From positions 1 through 64,000 of the forward strand of contig JAOTOM010005050.1 in the NCBI GenBank assembly GCA_034440615.1: 64,000 nucleotides of DNA, read 5' to 3'. Source of the stretch: Ashinkailepas kermadecensis (lineage: Eukaryota; Arthropoda; Thecostraca; Neolepadidae). Shown in pieces: positions 35,001 to 46,249 of this stretch. The notes below the pieces were generated by a model. It made no database searches, was not told the origin of the DNA, and saw nothing but the letters and a program-made list of their open reading frames with translations. The number at the start of each line of letters is the position of its first letter. Positions within the stretch are counted from its first letter, which is position 1. Position numbers and translations under genes: made by a program.

Positions 35001-35819
35001 GGCTCGAAGATAAACACCGGAGTGGGTAGTGCCTTCGTGAGAGGATCCGTCACAAGATCATTCTCCCTACCGTCACACGCCACGGTCTTCACTGCCGAGT
35101 TGATCGCCATCAACAAAGCACTAGCGTTCATCGAAGTTGATGACGAGGTCTTACATGTTATCCTGACTGACTCTCTCAGTAGTCTCTTGGCACTGCGTAG
35201 TTTCTATCCCCAAAACGTCATTGTACGAGACATTTTATTGCAACTCACTTCGCTCCATCGTATGGGAAAGCAGGTCTCACTTTGCTGGATTCCAGCACAT
35301 GTAGGAATCCGTGGAAATGAGCTGGCAGATCAGGCTGCAGGGCGTGCGGCACACGCCCCATGTCGCCGTGCGCTTCCACTTCCTGCTAGTGACTACTACC
35401 CTACTATATCATCATTTCTATTCAGGCAGTGGCAGGAAAGCTGGGACCGAATAGATCTAAACAAATTAAAGCGAATCAAACCACACTTGGAGCTGTAGCC
35501 CTCGTCATTCAGTCGAACTAGAAGGGACGAAGTGGCCATTTGTCGCCTCAGAATTGGTCACACTCTAGCAACACATAGATACTTACTGTGCGGGGACGAC
35601 AGACCGGAATGTGTGAAGTGTAATGCCGCGCTGACTGTGCACCATGTGCTGGTGGTGTGCACAGCATACGCAGAAGAACGCAGGAGGCACTTCGGATATG
35701 AAGCGCATACTTTGGGACTAGTGGACTTACTTGGAAACGATTCCCGATTTATATATAACAGAGCAGTTTTGGCCTTCCACGCAGATATACGATTTCAAGT
35801 AATATATGCTTCTGCCTAG
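32091..35819 (+). pseudogene. LINE ORF2: endonuclease, reverse transcriptase, RNase H (disrupted)
   Basis: The polyprotein that would nick target DNA and copy the LINE RNA. APE-type endonuclease motifs: LQWNCRGL (about 32114), ICLQETK, LLLGDFNAHHTAW and GSDHYPIW (about 32730). RT: YRPISLTSSLCKLMER (about 33620), FFDIESAFDTAW, GVPQGSVLS (about 34000) and FADD (about 34098; Phe replaces the usual Tyr). RNase H: YTDGSKINTGVG (about 34995), FTAELIAI, ILTDSLSSL and WIPAHVGIRGNELADQ (about 35287), so all acidic residues are present. The tail has LRIGHTLATHRYLL and a CVKCNAALTVHHVLVVC zinc-like motif. Lesions: frameshifts near 32398 and 33545, and TAG stops at 33780 and 35496. No ATG opens the frame, so the start is approximate. 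Confidence 0.9.
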
Positions 35820-35952
35820 GTGACAACTCACTCCCCAGACATAATTTAATTCGAACGTGACAATCTGACGCGTGTCTAAGCAAGTTTGTTATGGGTGCAA
35901 TATAACCCGCATGGGTTGACGCACCCTAAAACCCCAATAATCATCATCATCA
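35820..35952 (+). other. LINE 3' UTR and (ATC)n tail
   Basis: About 130 bases ending GACGCACCCTAAAACCCC and then AATAATCATCATCATCA. A microsatellite tail instead of poly(A) is usual for several I/Ingi/R1-type elements. Confidence 0.8.
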
Positions 35953-35965
35953 TTTAATGTGAATA
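35953..35965. repeat. Target-site duplication, right
   Basis: TTTAATGTGAATA directly after the (ATC)n tail of the LINE; identical to 29636-29648. Confidence 0.95.
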
Positions 35966-36105
35966 TAGGTAACTGTGATGCCAATTATAAGTTGTATTTT
36001 CAATACAAATGACTTTTTTATAGCCTAAAACTGGTTTCTTGGGGGCTAAATAGGTAGAAACTTTGGCACTGCACATAGTTTTTGTATAGGCATACTTAAT
36101 TAATA

Positions 36106-36245
36106 GCGGCGCGCGGCGCAGCGGCGCAGCGGCGCGGGGCGCAACTGCAGGGGCCAAAAATAGCGGCGCAGCGGCGCGGGCGCAGGTGGGCATCGCCGCC
36201 GGCGCAGGGGCGCGGGCGCAAGTACCAAAATTCAGCGGCGCGCCC
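36106..36245. repeat. GGCGCAGCGGCGC low-complexity tract, right of the LINE
   Basis: Counterpart of 29246-29400: GGCGCAGCGGCGC words with A-rich links (GGGGCCAAAAATAGCGG, GTACCAAAATTCAGCGG). It is dominated by the orientation that is the minor one on the left, so the pair is partly inverted. Confidence 0.7.
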
Positions 36246-36407
36246 ACCTTTGAGAGAGAGTCGGAAGTCCGATCCTCTACTCCGCCAGCAGTACACTTCA
36301 GCTCGCAAAACTGCACAGAGCTCGCTGGGTGGCACAGGGAACTCGTCACTGAACTCCCTGATGGCTGAGCTGGGAGACTCGGAACTGGAGAGCGTCGAGC
36401 ATTGTGC

Positions 36408-37320
36408 CTGTAGTGACCGACCTGTGCGGTATCGGTGCAGTGCGTAGTGACCGACCTGTGCGGTATCGGTGCAGTGCCTGTAGTGACCGACCTGTGCGGT
36501 ATCGGTGAGCCTGTAGTGACCGACCTGTGCGGTATCGGTGCAGTGCCTGTAGTGACCGACCTGTCGGTCTGTAGTGACCGACCTGTGCGGTATCGGTGCA
36601 GTGCCTGTAGTGCCGACCTGTGGGTTGCAGTGCCTGTAGTGACCGACCTGTGCGGTGTCGGTGCAGTGCCTGTAGTACCGACCTGTGTGTATGGTGCAGT
36701 GCCTGTAGTGACCGACTGTGGGTTGATGTGCCGACCTGTGCGGTATCGGTGCGTGACTGAAGACCTGTGCGGTGTCGGTGCAGTGCCTGTAGTGACCGAC
36801 CTGTGCGGTATCGGTGCAGTGCCTGTAGTGACCGACCTGTGGGTATGGTGGACCGACCTGTGGTCGGTGCGGTGCCTGTAGTGACGTGCCTGGTATAGTG
36901 ACCGACCTGTGCGGTATCGGTGCAGTGCCTGTAGTGACCGACCTGTGGGTGTCGGTCAGTGCCTGTAGTGACCGACCTGTGCGGTATCGGTGCAGTGCCT
37001 GTAGTGACCGACCTGTGCGGTATCGGTACAGTGCCTGTAGTGACCGACCTGTGCGGTATCGGTGCAGTGCCTGTAGTGACCGACCTGTGCGGTGTCTGTG
37101 CAGTGCCTGTAGTGACCGACCTGTGCGGTATCGGTGCAGTGCCTGTAGTGACCGACCTGTGCGGTATCGGTGCAGTGCCTGTAGTGACCGACCTGTGCGG
37201 TATCGGTGCAGTGCCTGTAGTGACCGACCTGTGCGGTGTCTGTGCAGTACCTTCAGTGTACCGGCCTATTCGGTGTCGGTGCAGTGCTTTTAGTGTGCCG
37301 GTTTATTCAGTGTTGGTGCA
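36408..37320. repeat. 36-bp minisatellite, about 22-25 units
   Basis: The unit is CCTGTAGTGACCGACCTGTG plus CGGTATCGGTGCAGTG. The left part (36520-36900) is scrambled by deletions and partial units; the right part is regular. The 12-residue peptide repeat (VPVVTDLCGIGA) is an artefact of the period. Confidence 0.95.
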
Positions 37321-37389
37321 CACTAGAAACCTGCAAATATCCCCCCACCAAAAAAAATCACCGAAGACCAGGCCCGGTGGGTCTGATGT

Positions 37390-38420
37390 GGGGAAGCCTG
37401 GTTGGAGCCCGATTCAAGTGCACTGAAACTCGGTCAAAAGACTGGTTTTGTAATACATGCTTTCCATATAAAGTAGTACCACTTTTTCTGGTAAATTATG
37501 ACCATAGTAGCAATTCACATAATCCTCGAAGATCTCGTTCACCCCCAGAATATGGATTAAAACTCAGCCTCTTATCAAGACTTTTCGCTTTGCAAGGTAT
37601 TGATAGCAATGATATGATGGTTGCAAAGCAATTATTTAAACATACATGTATTGCGTATCATCTTGAATCTGATGAAACAGCAAAACTTAGACAACCAAGC
37701 TTTCATTTAACCACTGTACAATAATCTGTGTAATGTTGCATCATTTATCTAAAAACCACACCATTCCACTACCAGATTCAGAAATTTAAACTAGATCATC
37801 CTACTGTATCCAAACTGTATCATCCAACTCATGTTCGAAGAATACGTTCACTGGCAGAACATGAAGTGAAAATCAGCCTCTTCGAGACTTCTCTTTGTAT
37901 TAGCAGGCATTGATGGGAAGAACATAATGGCCATGAGACAATTCTTAGAACAGCTACGCTGATTCACATGACTGACGATTCTTAGCCTCAGGAAATGGCA
38001 ACATTGATAACTGATCACTGTCTCCAGGAAATTCATTGATACACGTCGGAAAACGCCTGCCTAACCCATCATTTACGAAAAAGAACACAAGTATGTGCAA
38101 ATTATTGCTCATAGAGCCAAACCTATTGAACCCCAGCGCATGGCAATAAGGTAAAAAGATACGTTGACAATTATTTGACAGAAGCAAAGACAGGCCAAGG
38201 AATATTAATGCAGTTGAATGCACCAATTGAGAAGAAGAAATGAAATGAACTCAGACGTCACCGAGAGGCCAATATTTTCAGCGAGTTGAATTTAGCTGAA
38301 AAGTAGGAAGAGGGCAGGCTGCAGTTGGCCGTTCCTGAGGAACGCTGTTTTGAGGGACAACACTTTAGTGACCCCCTCTGGATCCCAGGGCATGTTTCAA
38401 ACGAATTTTCACCGGGGAGA
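37390..38420. pseudogene. Unassigned broken coding-like sequence
   Basis: One plus-strand frame reads RFKCTETRSKDWFCNTC, then KLSLLSRLFALQGIDSNDMM and LFKHTCIAYHLESDETAKLR before a stop at 37724. About 160 bases later, in shifted frames, FVLAGIDGKNIMAMRQFLEQ looks like a diverged repeat of the FALQGID segment. YVDNYLTEAKTGQGILMQLN and NIFSELNLAEK appear near 38160-38300. The wording suggests a decayed gene or transposon protein with repeated modules. I do not recognise the family. Confidence 0.3.
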
Positions 38421-39231
38421 CGACGGCGACAAAAATGTGTCAAATATTAAGAATGTTGTTCAAATTTGCGAATTGATTCCTATAATTATTACACTTTTAT
38501 ATCATTGGGGAATTTTCTTTCGCAGTTAGTATGTCAGCATAGGCTCCGCTGGATCCACCACTGTGATGAAGTGGCCCGGGTGGAGTGGCCGCAGCTTCAG
38601 CTTCAATTACTGAAAACATGACATGTGCTGCACACATGTGAACTTTCTGGCAGTGATTGCACTGCTGCCGAGAACGCAATAATTTCCTTACAATCATTGG
38701 AAGTACTGAAGAAATGATCAGAAAACTTAAGAACAAATGTTCTAGCCATGTCGTACCTACATAAACTAACTGTCGGGATGCAGCGCTTAACTTTGAAGCT
38801 TTGTTCTCTTAAGAAGCATGGCATCTCGGACGAGTAAGCAGTTTTAGTAATGTCACCATGGGGGTGCGACACCCCTCCTTGCTCGTGCAAGGTCCCATTA
38901 TGATGTGATCAGCCCGAGTAAATTTTAACTGTCATACCTGGATCTGAAAGAAAAATCCTCTCAGTGATTCATCCAAATGTACATGCATGGAGAACCATGG
39001 ATGACATGGTGCCGGGACTTTTATATATGTTAAAACAACCTTTCACGCCTCCATTACCGCACCTTTTTTACTCCGAAAATTGAAGGGTCATGACCGTTCC
39101 TTATGCTATCCCTCCTTGTCCCGGAGCATATCAAGTGAATATAAAAGGCGGATGCACTGACTTTGCAACGGCGTGTCCGACCAAGAGCTCGTGCGCTTAA
39201 ATCGAACGGGTGGGTGTGACGGAAGTCGCAA
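38421..39231. other. No gene recognised
   Basis: Short frames only. A plus-strand TATAAAAGG at about 39139-39147 lies just before the 62-bp array but leads to no recognisable gene. Confidence 0.45.
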
Positions 39232-39787
39232 GATAGGCGCCAGTTCTGAAGTCCACGCTCGGGTGTGACGTACAGCGTTGTCGTGGCCGGCAAGATAGGC
39301 GCCAGTTCTGAACTCCACGCTCGGGTGTGACGTACAGCGTTGTCGTGGCCGGCAAGATAGGCGCCAGTTCTGAACTCCACGCTCGGGTGTGACGTACAGC
39401 GTTGTCGTGGCCGGCAAGATAGGCGTCAGTTCTGAACTCCACGCTCGGGTGTGACGTACGGCGTTGTCGTGGCCGGCAAGATAGGCGCCAGTTCTGAAGT
39501 CCACGCTCGGGTGTGACGTACAGCGTTGTCGTGGCCGGCAAATAGGCGCCAGTTCTGAAGTCCACGCTCGGGTGTGACGTACAGCGTTGTCGTGGCCGGC
39601 AAGATAGGCGCCAGTTCTGAACTCCACGCTCGGGTGTGACGTACGGCGTTGTCGTGGCCGGCAAGATAGGCGCCAGTTCTGAAGTCCACGCTCGGGTGTG
39701 ACGTACAGCGTTGTCGTGGCCGGCAAGATAGGCGCCAGTTCTGAAGTCCACGCTCGGGTGTGACGTACAGCGTTGTCGTGGCCGGCG
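39232..39787. repeat. 62-bp tandem repeat, nine units
   Basis: The unit begins GATAGGCGCCAGTTCTGAA and ends GTTGTCGTGGCCGGCAA. The main polymorphisms are AAGTCCACG/AACTCCACG and ACAGCG/ACGGCG, which alternate between units. Minus-strand frames with TSELAPIL repeats are artefacts. Confidence 0.95.
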
Positions 39788-40289
39788 AGCCCGAATGCCA
39801 ACTGCAGCCGACCGAAACTACAGCACGATTTTCAACTAGAAGACGAGTCACAGATGCGATGGCGTTTGGAACACTACTCAACGATTAACCTTCGCCGGTC
39901 CCAGGGAGGGAATCCCCCTCCCCTCCCCGGGCTAACTTTCGAACTACGTAAGCCAGGATAAAACGCAAGACACCGCTGTGGGAAACCTGACTTAAGACTA
40001 CTCAAAGATCAGCCCACATAGGCCGGCCGGCGAATCCACCTTCGCCGGGATGGGCTCTCTTGGGCCACTTTCTCCGTGCTAGCTGCCGAACCACGTAAGC
40101 TAGGATACAATCCAGGACACCGTTATGAAGCCTTGATCACGGAGAGACCGAAACATACCATAAATTTACATTTTGGTTGAGAACGAGGGCACTCAAGGTT
40201 ATATTAGGTCATCATGCGAATCTTGGAATTCAATCCATGGAAATGGTAGAAAGGCAGATCTTGTTTCTTATTTTTTCATTCCTTTCAAG
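39788..40289. other. No gene recognised; short duplicated motif
   Basis: Two related segments, CTAACTTTCGAACTACGTAAG (up to the G at about 39951) and CTAGCTGCCGAACCACGTAAG (about 40078-40098), each followed by AGGATA, mark a diverged duplication of about 140 bases. Nothing else is seen. Confidence 0.45.
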
Positions 40290-41699
40290 CAGACTTGTGC
40301 TCGCCTCGAGTTGAATCGAGAATCGACTCGTGAATCAATCGTTTTTAGATGAGTCGCGAGTTGAATCGATTATTTCCCCCAAAACATATCTTGAGTCGTG
40401 AGTTGAATCACATCTTTCTTTAAAAAATGAGTCGAATCATTAGTCAATCATTCAAATCACAATGAGTCATTTGAGTCTTATGACTAAAATGCAAGTTATG
40501 AACAAATGATATAAAGCATGTATATTTGTGAATAGTATGCCATGACACAAAGTAGGGAATAAAAACACAGCATAATTATTCATGCTTAGCATTACAATTG
40601 TCAACTTGTCAGCTGCCAGTGAGTAAAGAATACCAAAAACCAATGACAATAACTACAAGTAAGTATTAATGTTAAGCTTGGTATTCACAATCAGAATCAT
40701 GCATGAGTCAATCATAGTGCCAGGAACACAACACAGAAATGGGTGGTGATTGTGAAAAAGAATATGGAAACGAAACGGTCCTGCACTGCAATAGGTATGT
40801 GCAGTGAATAAAACTGTGTTGGTTTGTTACTTGTCACACGCGCGTCTCATATGTAGTAAGACAAAAGATGGCATCACTACAGGAGTTTTGTAATGCATTA
40901 GATACTTATTTTCTTTTTTAGTTGTGGTGCTTCAACTCAACTTCGTTTATATATATATACCAACCATTACAGTTCATGACGAATGATACATGATGTGAGG
41001 TGAAAACAAAGTTATAGCAAAAATAATATATTGAACAGATGTTTCGATGTTAAAGCATCTTCGTTGGTGTCTAAATAAATACTAATTCCCTTATTTAATT
41101 AGACACAGATGAAGATGCGTTGACATTGAAACGTCTGTCGAATAAATTATTTTTGCTATAACTTTATTTTAATATCACTTTATAATATATATATATATAT
41201 ATAAGATGCTTTGATATCAAAACATCTGTGAAATAAATAAATTTTGCTCTAAATTTGGATTTACCTCACATTATATATATAATGTCAGTTGAAAACAAAG
41301 TTAGAGCAAAAATGATTTATTCAACAGATATTTTGATGTCAAAGCATATTTATCTGTCTAATTAAATAAGGGAATTATAAATGTATATATATATATATAT
41401 ATATATACATTATGGTTATACAAAGGTATATACATATATATGTATATATGTAATGTGTCGGCCGTGCACACTGAATCATATGGCTAATGATTCTGATACT
41501 ACTGAGTCGGATATGAATCGATTTAATTTTCTGTCAGTCTGTTTGAGTCGTGAGTCGAATCATACTTTGTGAGCTCTGAGTCTGAATTGAGTCGAATCAA
41601 ATAATTTTTACCTGCTCAGAAGCATGAGTCTAATCAGATCTCAAGATCTATGAGTCACATGTGAGTCGACTAAAAAAATTTGAGTCGAGCACAAATCTG
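40290..41699. mobile_element. hAT-like non-autonomous element (1,410 bp) with subterminal GAGTCG motifs
   Basis: The ends are CAGACTTGTGCTCG on the left and, read inward from the right, CAGATTTGTGCTCG. Flanking octamers CTTTCAAG (40282-40289) and CTCTCAAG (41700-41707) match at 7 of 8 positions and fit the hAT pattern nTnnnnAn. Both subterminal regions are packed with GAGTCG, GAGTTGAATC and GAATCGA words (40310-40480 and 41500-41690), as expected for transposase-binding arrays. No transposase is encoded. The interior contains alternating inverted ~80-bp segments and TA tracts. Confidence 0.8.
40990..41375. repeat. Alternating inverted segments inside the hAT-like element
   Basis: A segment with AAAACAAAGTTATAGCAAAA and then ACAGATGTTTCGATGTTAAA (about 41000-41060) recurs inverted at about 41110-41175. 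It recurs inverted again at about 41205-41275 and direct at about 41285-41360, with TTATTTAATTAGACA turn-points. This could be a nested hairpin MITE that duplicated internally. Confidence 0.65.
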
Positions 41700-41707
41700 C
41701 TCTCAAG

Positions 41708-42706
41708 ACCAAGATGCATGAATGTATTAATATTCATCATAGTTCAGAGGAGCCAGGCCAAGGTAGGTCAGGTGGAGAGCTTCCGAACTATGCTCGCAAA
41801 AGTGACACGGGGATAACATCATTGACAAGCAAATTGGATCTAGAACTCATACCACAGCTTATGTTTTCATTCCTGACTACGTTAAGGTGCCTTAAGGTGA
41901 TAATAAGTTAACCCAGTAACATGAACTTTGCATTGGGGCATGACCTGGAACACACGAATATATGTTCCGGGTTCCTCCAACAGAACTCGTCGAAGAAAAC
42001 GCGTACGTCAGCTTTATGTCTGAAAATCCTAAAGTCAGATCAGGTCATGCCGATGGTCATGTCAAGGAAGTTGAAACTTGAATACACCTGGTACGTCACT
42101 TTTTAAGCACTCAAATCTTGCTTCCAGGAAAACTGATATGATACTGAAACATCTGTGTAAGTTAACCACTTCGGACCTAGTGTCCGTACCCTAGGTCACG
42201 TTGGCACAGAGTATATATTCATACAACGCTCACGTGAATCTTTGCTTAGATGTACACCGTTTGGAAAGTAATTATATAGAAGAGTCAAACAAGGTCAGGC
42301 CACACGAGTTCAGGTTATCTTGTGTCATTGGTTGGCCGTCCAATGTCGTGCTGCATTACGTAGGCGGCATCGAAACAGAATTCAGGTAATACTTCACAAG
42401 ACAGCAACGTTCTATATAAGATGACATTGTGTGGAATATAATGCTATTTTATTTCACCTTATGCCATTGATATTTGATACATTTTAAACAAAATCCTGAT
42501 ATCATTCTGATTTATCATTTTCTGCACGGAACAATTACGCCAAATTTAATTTTGCTCACTCATTGCAATTCAAAGGCGGAAATTAACCTGACCTCCAGTC
42601 AGCAATTCTGACCTTGATTACAATTTCGAGATAGCAGAGATATTCGTCGTGATGATGTTCAGCTTGCTGAGATAGTATGATCTAGATTCGATGCTGTAGC
42701 AACTAC
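41708..42706. other. No gene recognised
   Basis: Short open frames only; no repeat or domain seen apart from the onset of the 18-bp array near 42700. Confidence 0.45.
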
Positions 42707-43446
42707 TCCGGAGTTGCAACTACTCCGGAGTAGCAACTACTGTCGGAGTAGCAACTACTCCGGAGTAGCAACTACTGTCGGAGTAGCAACTACTGTCGGA
42801 GTAGCAACTACTGTCGGAGTAGCAACTACTGTCGGAGTAGCAACTACTGTCGGAATAGGAACTACTGTCGGAGTAGCAACTACTGTCGGAGTAGCAACTA
42901 CTGTCGGAGTAGCAACTACTGTCGGAGTAGCAACTACTGTCGGAGTAGCAACTACTGTCGGAGTAGCAACTACTGTCGGAGTAGTAACTACTGTCGGAGT
43001 AGCAACTACTGTCGGAGTAGCAACTACTGTCGGAGTAGTAACTACTGTCGGAGTAGCAACTACTGTCGGAGTAGCAACTACTGTCGGAGTAGCAACTACT
43101 GTCGGAGTAGTAACTACTGTCGGAGTAGTAACTACTGTCGGAGTAGTAACTACTGTCGGAGTAGTAACTACTGTCGGAGTAGCAACTACTGTCGGAGTAG
43201 TAACTACTGTCGGAGTAGTAACTACTGTCGGAGTAGCAACTACTGTCGGAGTAGCAACTACTGTCGGAGTAGCAACTACTGTCGGAGTAGCAACTACTGT
43301 CGGAGTAGCAACTACTGTCGGAGTAGCAACTACTGTCGGAGTAGCAACTACTGTCGGAGTAGCAACTACTGTCGGAGTAGCAACTACTGTCGGAGTAGCA
43401 ACTACTGTCGGAGTAGCAACTACTGTCGGAGTAGCAACTACTCCGA
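42707..43446. repeat. 18-bp minisatellite, about 40 units
   Basis: The unit is GTCGGAGTAGCAACTACT, very uniform, with GTAGTAAC as the main variant. Both ends carry the palindromic form CTACTCCGGAGTAG or CTACTCCGACAATTGG. Six-residue GVATTV / PTVVAT repeats on both strands are artefacts. The core TGTCGGAGTAGCA is shared with the 16-bp array at 20413-21352. Confidence 0.97.
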
Positions 43447-46249
43447 CAATTGGTGCCTTGGAAACATTTGGAATATTAGCCTCGTTGACCTTTGATGACC
43501 TAGACCTGACATTTGCAAGAGATGTGTAAAAATGCATTAGAAGGTACTGAACATTTCACTATCTCAACACCTACCCATTCGGTAGCTATCCAGAACAAAA
43601 ACTCAGAAGGGTGATCTCGAGAGGTCTGCGGCTTGGCGGGGCTTAAAAGATGGTTCAATGACAAATTGTTTTGAATGCTTTACGGTCCCACCGTTACTAA
43701 CACTAGAAAAGTAATCTACCACCTGACAACGCGAAACAACAAACCATGGAATACATGGAATGCTGAGCATTACCCAAGAAGCAGCTGGAGTGACTTAAAT
43801 CCAAAGTCATAAGTTTCGAGAAGGCCGATGTTTTGATTGAAGCAAAATGAATGTTGTTTTGCTTATAGTATTGCAGTGGGAATGTTAACCTAGCAATGCA
43901 AAATAATAATGTATTCCAACACAAGCAGCAAACTGATGAATATGGGTACTACCTAACCTACCCATTTATGAGAAGCAGCAATTATCAATTTATATGTGAC
44001 ACTATTGCAAGGAATGTGTCATCTGTGCCATCACTTGCGGTCGAGTGCCCCAATCTCTCAGACTTATCAAGATCACCCCGCATACATATAACCATTTGTA
44101 TTACATAAAACCGTGTCATATCGTGTGGGAAACGCCGATTGTTACTAACTACGAACAATAACATCGATCGAGGATATGCATGGCAGCAGTTTCATTTGGT
44201 TTGAGTTGATCGTCTGCCTGGATTTGAACACCATCTACTGTCCCACTTCGTCTCACTGTCCCAGCACATGCAGAAGATCAATGGTGAATTCGCATCGGCC
44301 GCTGCGAATGGCTGGACATTGGCCATTCCATTGATTAGTGGCCGTCGTGCGAGCGGCTCCATCAGTGCAGACTATGGCCGCACCTGCGCCACCCGTCTCT
44401 AATGGGCAATCATTGCGCAACGCCTCAACAGCCTGTGCAGTCTCGACGCGCCTCAGCGATCATCACAGCAAGCACGCACCCCGTTCAGCTTCGTCTTATC
44501 TACCGCAGCCACCGCACCTCACGTCCTCGCATTACTCAGCCAGTATACATAACTAATGACACCTTCCGATGCAATGCGCATTCGAGAAAAGGAAACAAAT
44601 AGTAAAAAGGCGACATCGAACAGGGCAATACTGTTGTGCCATTACGTGTATGACACAAACGCATGACTGTTGTGCAGGTGTAGTCAAACGGAAGGTCCCA
44701 GTGTCGTCCACATCACTGTATGGTGCTACACTGCACACAGTGGAGATAAACAAAATTGTAGGAATTGCAAAGCCAGCCATTGGCAGAGGCTGACACCAAC
44801 ACCGACCGACAGAGCCGCCCGAGCATTCTTTAATATGCCGGCACACTGAGGTCGTGGTTGTGCCGGTCACGTGTTTACCAGCTGGCACTGAGGAGTGCAT
44901 GTGGAACCCCTCCCTGTCTGATTTCTCATACCACGCTCGACGGAGGCTGTGGGCTCTTGGCAGCGAAAATGCGACAGCAAAACAAATATGTCGACGAGAC
45001 GAGAAAGATGCCATGAGAAAGATCACGTGAGCTGCGAAACATTTCATGGACTAACGATGGAAACGGTTGTTGCGAATAAAATATTCAATTTCAGAAGTTA
45101 GTCAGAATTCGCATACGACGTCGTCGCCATTGGAGCCAACGACTGGTTAAGAGCACCGCCAAATTCATTCCCGCAGTTGATATTTCACCATCGAAAGAAG
45201 CAACCATGAGTATTATTGTCTGGAAGGTGACTGGCGTACGACCCCCCCCCCATATTTCCAAACTACCTTCATTTGCGACCCGGTGACACAAATTTTACTC
45301 CAACACATTTCGACGATCACTGACGGCTTGGACTCTCCGAGAGTCCTCATTGAGGACGAGGCTAATACACCTAATGCAAATGAACTATGTGTATGATGTG
45401 ATGTGTCAGATATGTAATCAAACATCGTCTCCGTCGACTAGGTAGCGGTTCAGTGAATTTTCAGCCGATATGTCATTAGGGGTTAGGTGACGTAAGTATG
45501 CAGCCGGAGGTACGATGTCATGCTAACACTCGAGCAGCACGAGTTTAGGCAGGGTACCTCATTCTAAGAGGGTAACAACAGTGTTACCTGCTACAACCTG
45601 TTGAGTTTTTGAGTGAGTTGAAGGAGTCGATAGATTCCGAATAAGACGATGACACGGTCCGGTCAATCGAAGCAGAGACAACATCGGGCAGAAATACATT
45701 TTGCACATACAAAATGCCATCAATAGCTTTTCATAGGACTACACATTTGTAACGAGCACATGCTTAGCTTTTTAATGGGGTGTTTCGTGGTTTTAAAGCA
45801 TCATGAATTCTTCCAACAAACCGTGTCAATTATCACAAAGTACTAGGCATCACACAGCCGTTTGCAAGTTAACAACTCATGATATTCAAATAACAATCTA
45901 TTAATCGGACACCAAGCGGTTCACCATCGAGTGTGAGCTCGTAATCCGCTGCATCTCGTCACCTTCACCATCACACACCACAGCATGGGCCAGCAGCAGT
46001 CAAATAAACAAAGACGGGCGCAAGACAGAGACAAACAAATGGTGAACAGAGACAAATAGATACATAAATAGTTGGGACGTGTCGTGAGGAGTTCACCCTG
46101 GGAACATGCATACAGAATATCATTAAATCCATCGCAAGGCTCGCCTTCGCCGTTTGCAGGATCGACACCATGAACTGCATGATGTAAGGTCTGCATAAAT
46201 AAGGTCTGCATAATCTGTAGGTCTGTAGTATCTGCAGGTCTGTAATATG
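43447..46249. other. No gene recognised
   Basis: Scattered frames. A plus-strand stretch near 44870-45030 reads EECMWNPSLSDFSYHARRRL and another near 45270-45400 reads LLQHISTITDGLDSPRVLIE. Both look protein-like but are short, broken and unassigned. A C run lies at 45241-45250. Confidence 0.35.

Larger units (their letters stand above)
29649..35952 (+). mobile_element. Full-length non-LTR retrotransposon (I/Ingi-like, with RNase H)
   Basis: The 6,304-bp element is flanked by a perfect 13-bp duplication, TTTAATGTGAATA, at 29636-29648 and 35953-35965. It begins with seven C and a ribozyme-like fold, then a GC-rich 5' UTR, a gag-like ORF1, an ORF2 (endonuclease, RT, RNase H, Cys/His tail), a short 3' UTR and an (ATC)n tail (AATAATCATCATCATCA). 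This architecture with RNase H places it in the broad I/Ingi/LOA group; the exact clade needs a tree. The intact duplication and few coding lesions suggest a fairly recent insertion. Confidence 0.93.

Noticed and set aside
30321..35498. Stop-codon recoding in the LINE, since all three in-frame stops are TAG
   Set aside because: The same ORFs also contain ordinary frameshifts, and nearby ORFs end at TGA and TAA. Nocturnin exons give no sign of a variant code. Simple decay (CAG or TGG to TAG) is sufficient.
42714..43537. 260-270-codon frames with GVATTV or PTVVAT repeats
   Set aside because: By-product of the 18-bp minisatellite; no start context, domain or non-repetitive core.
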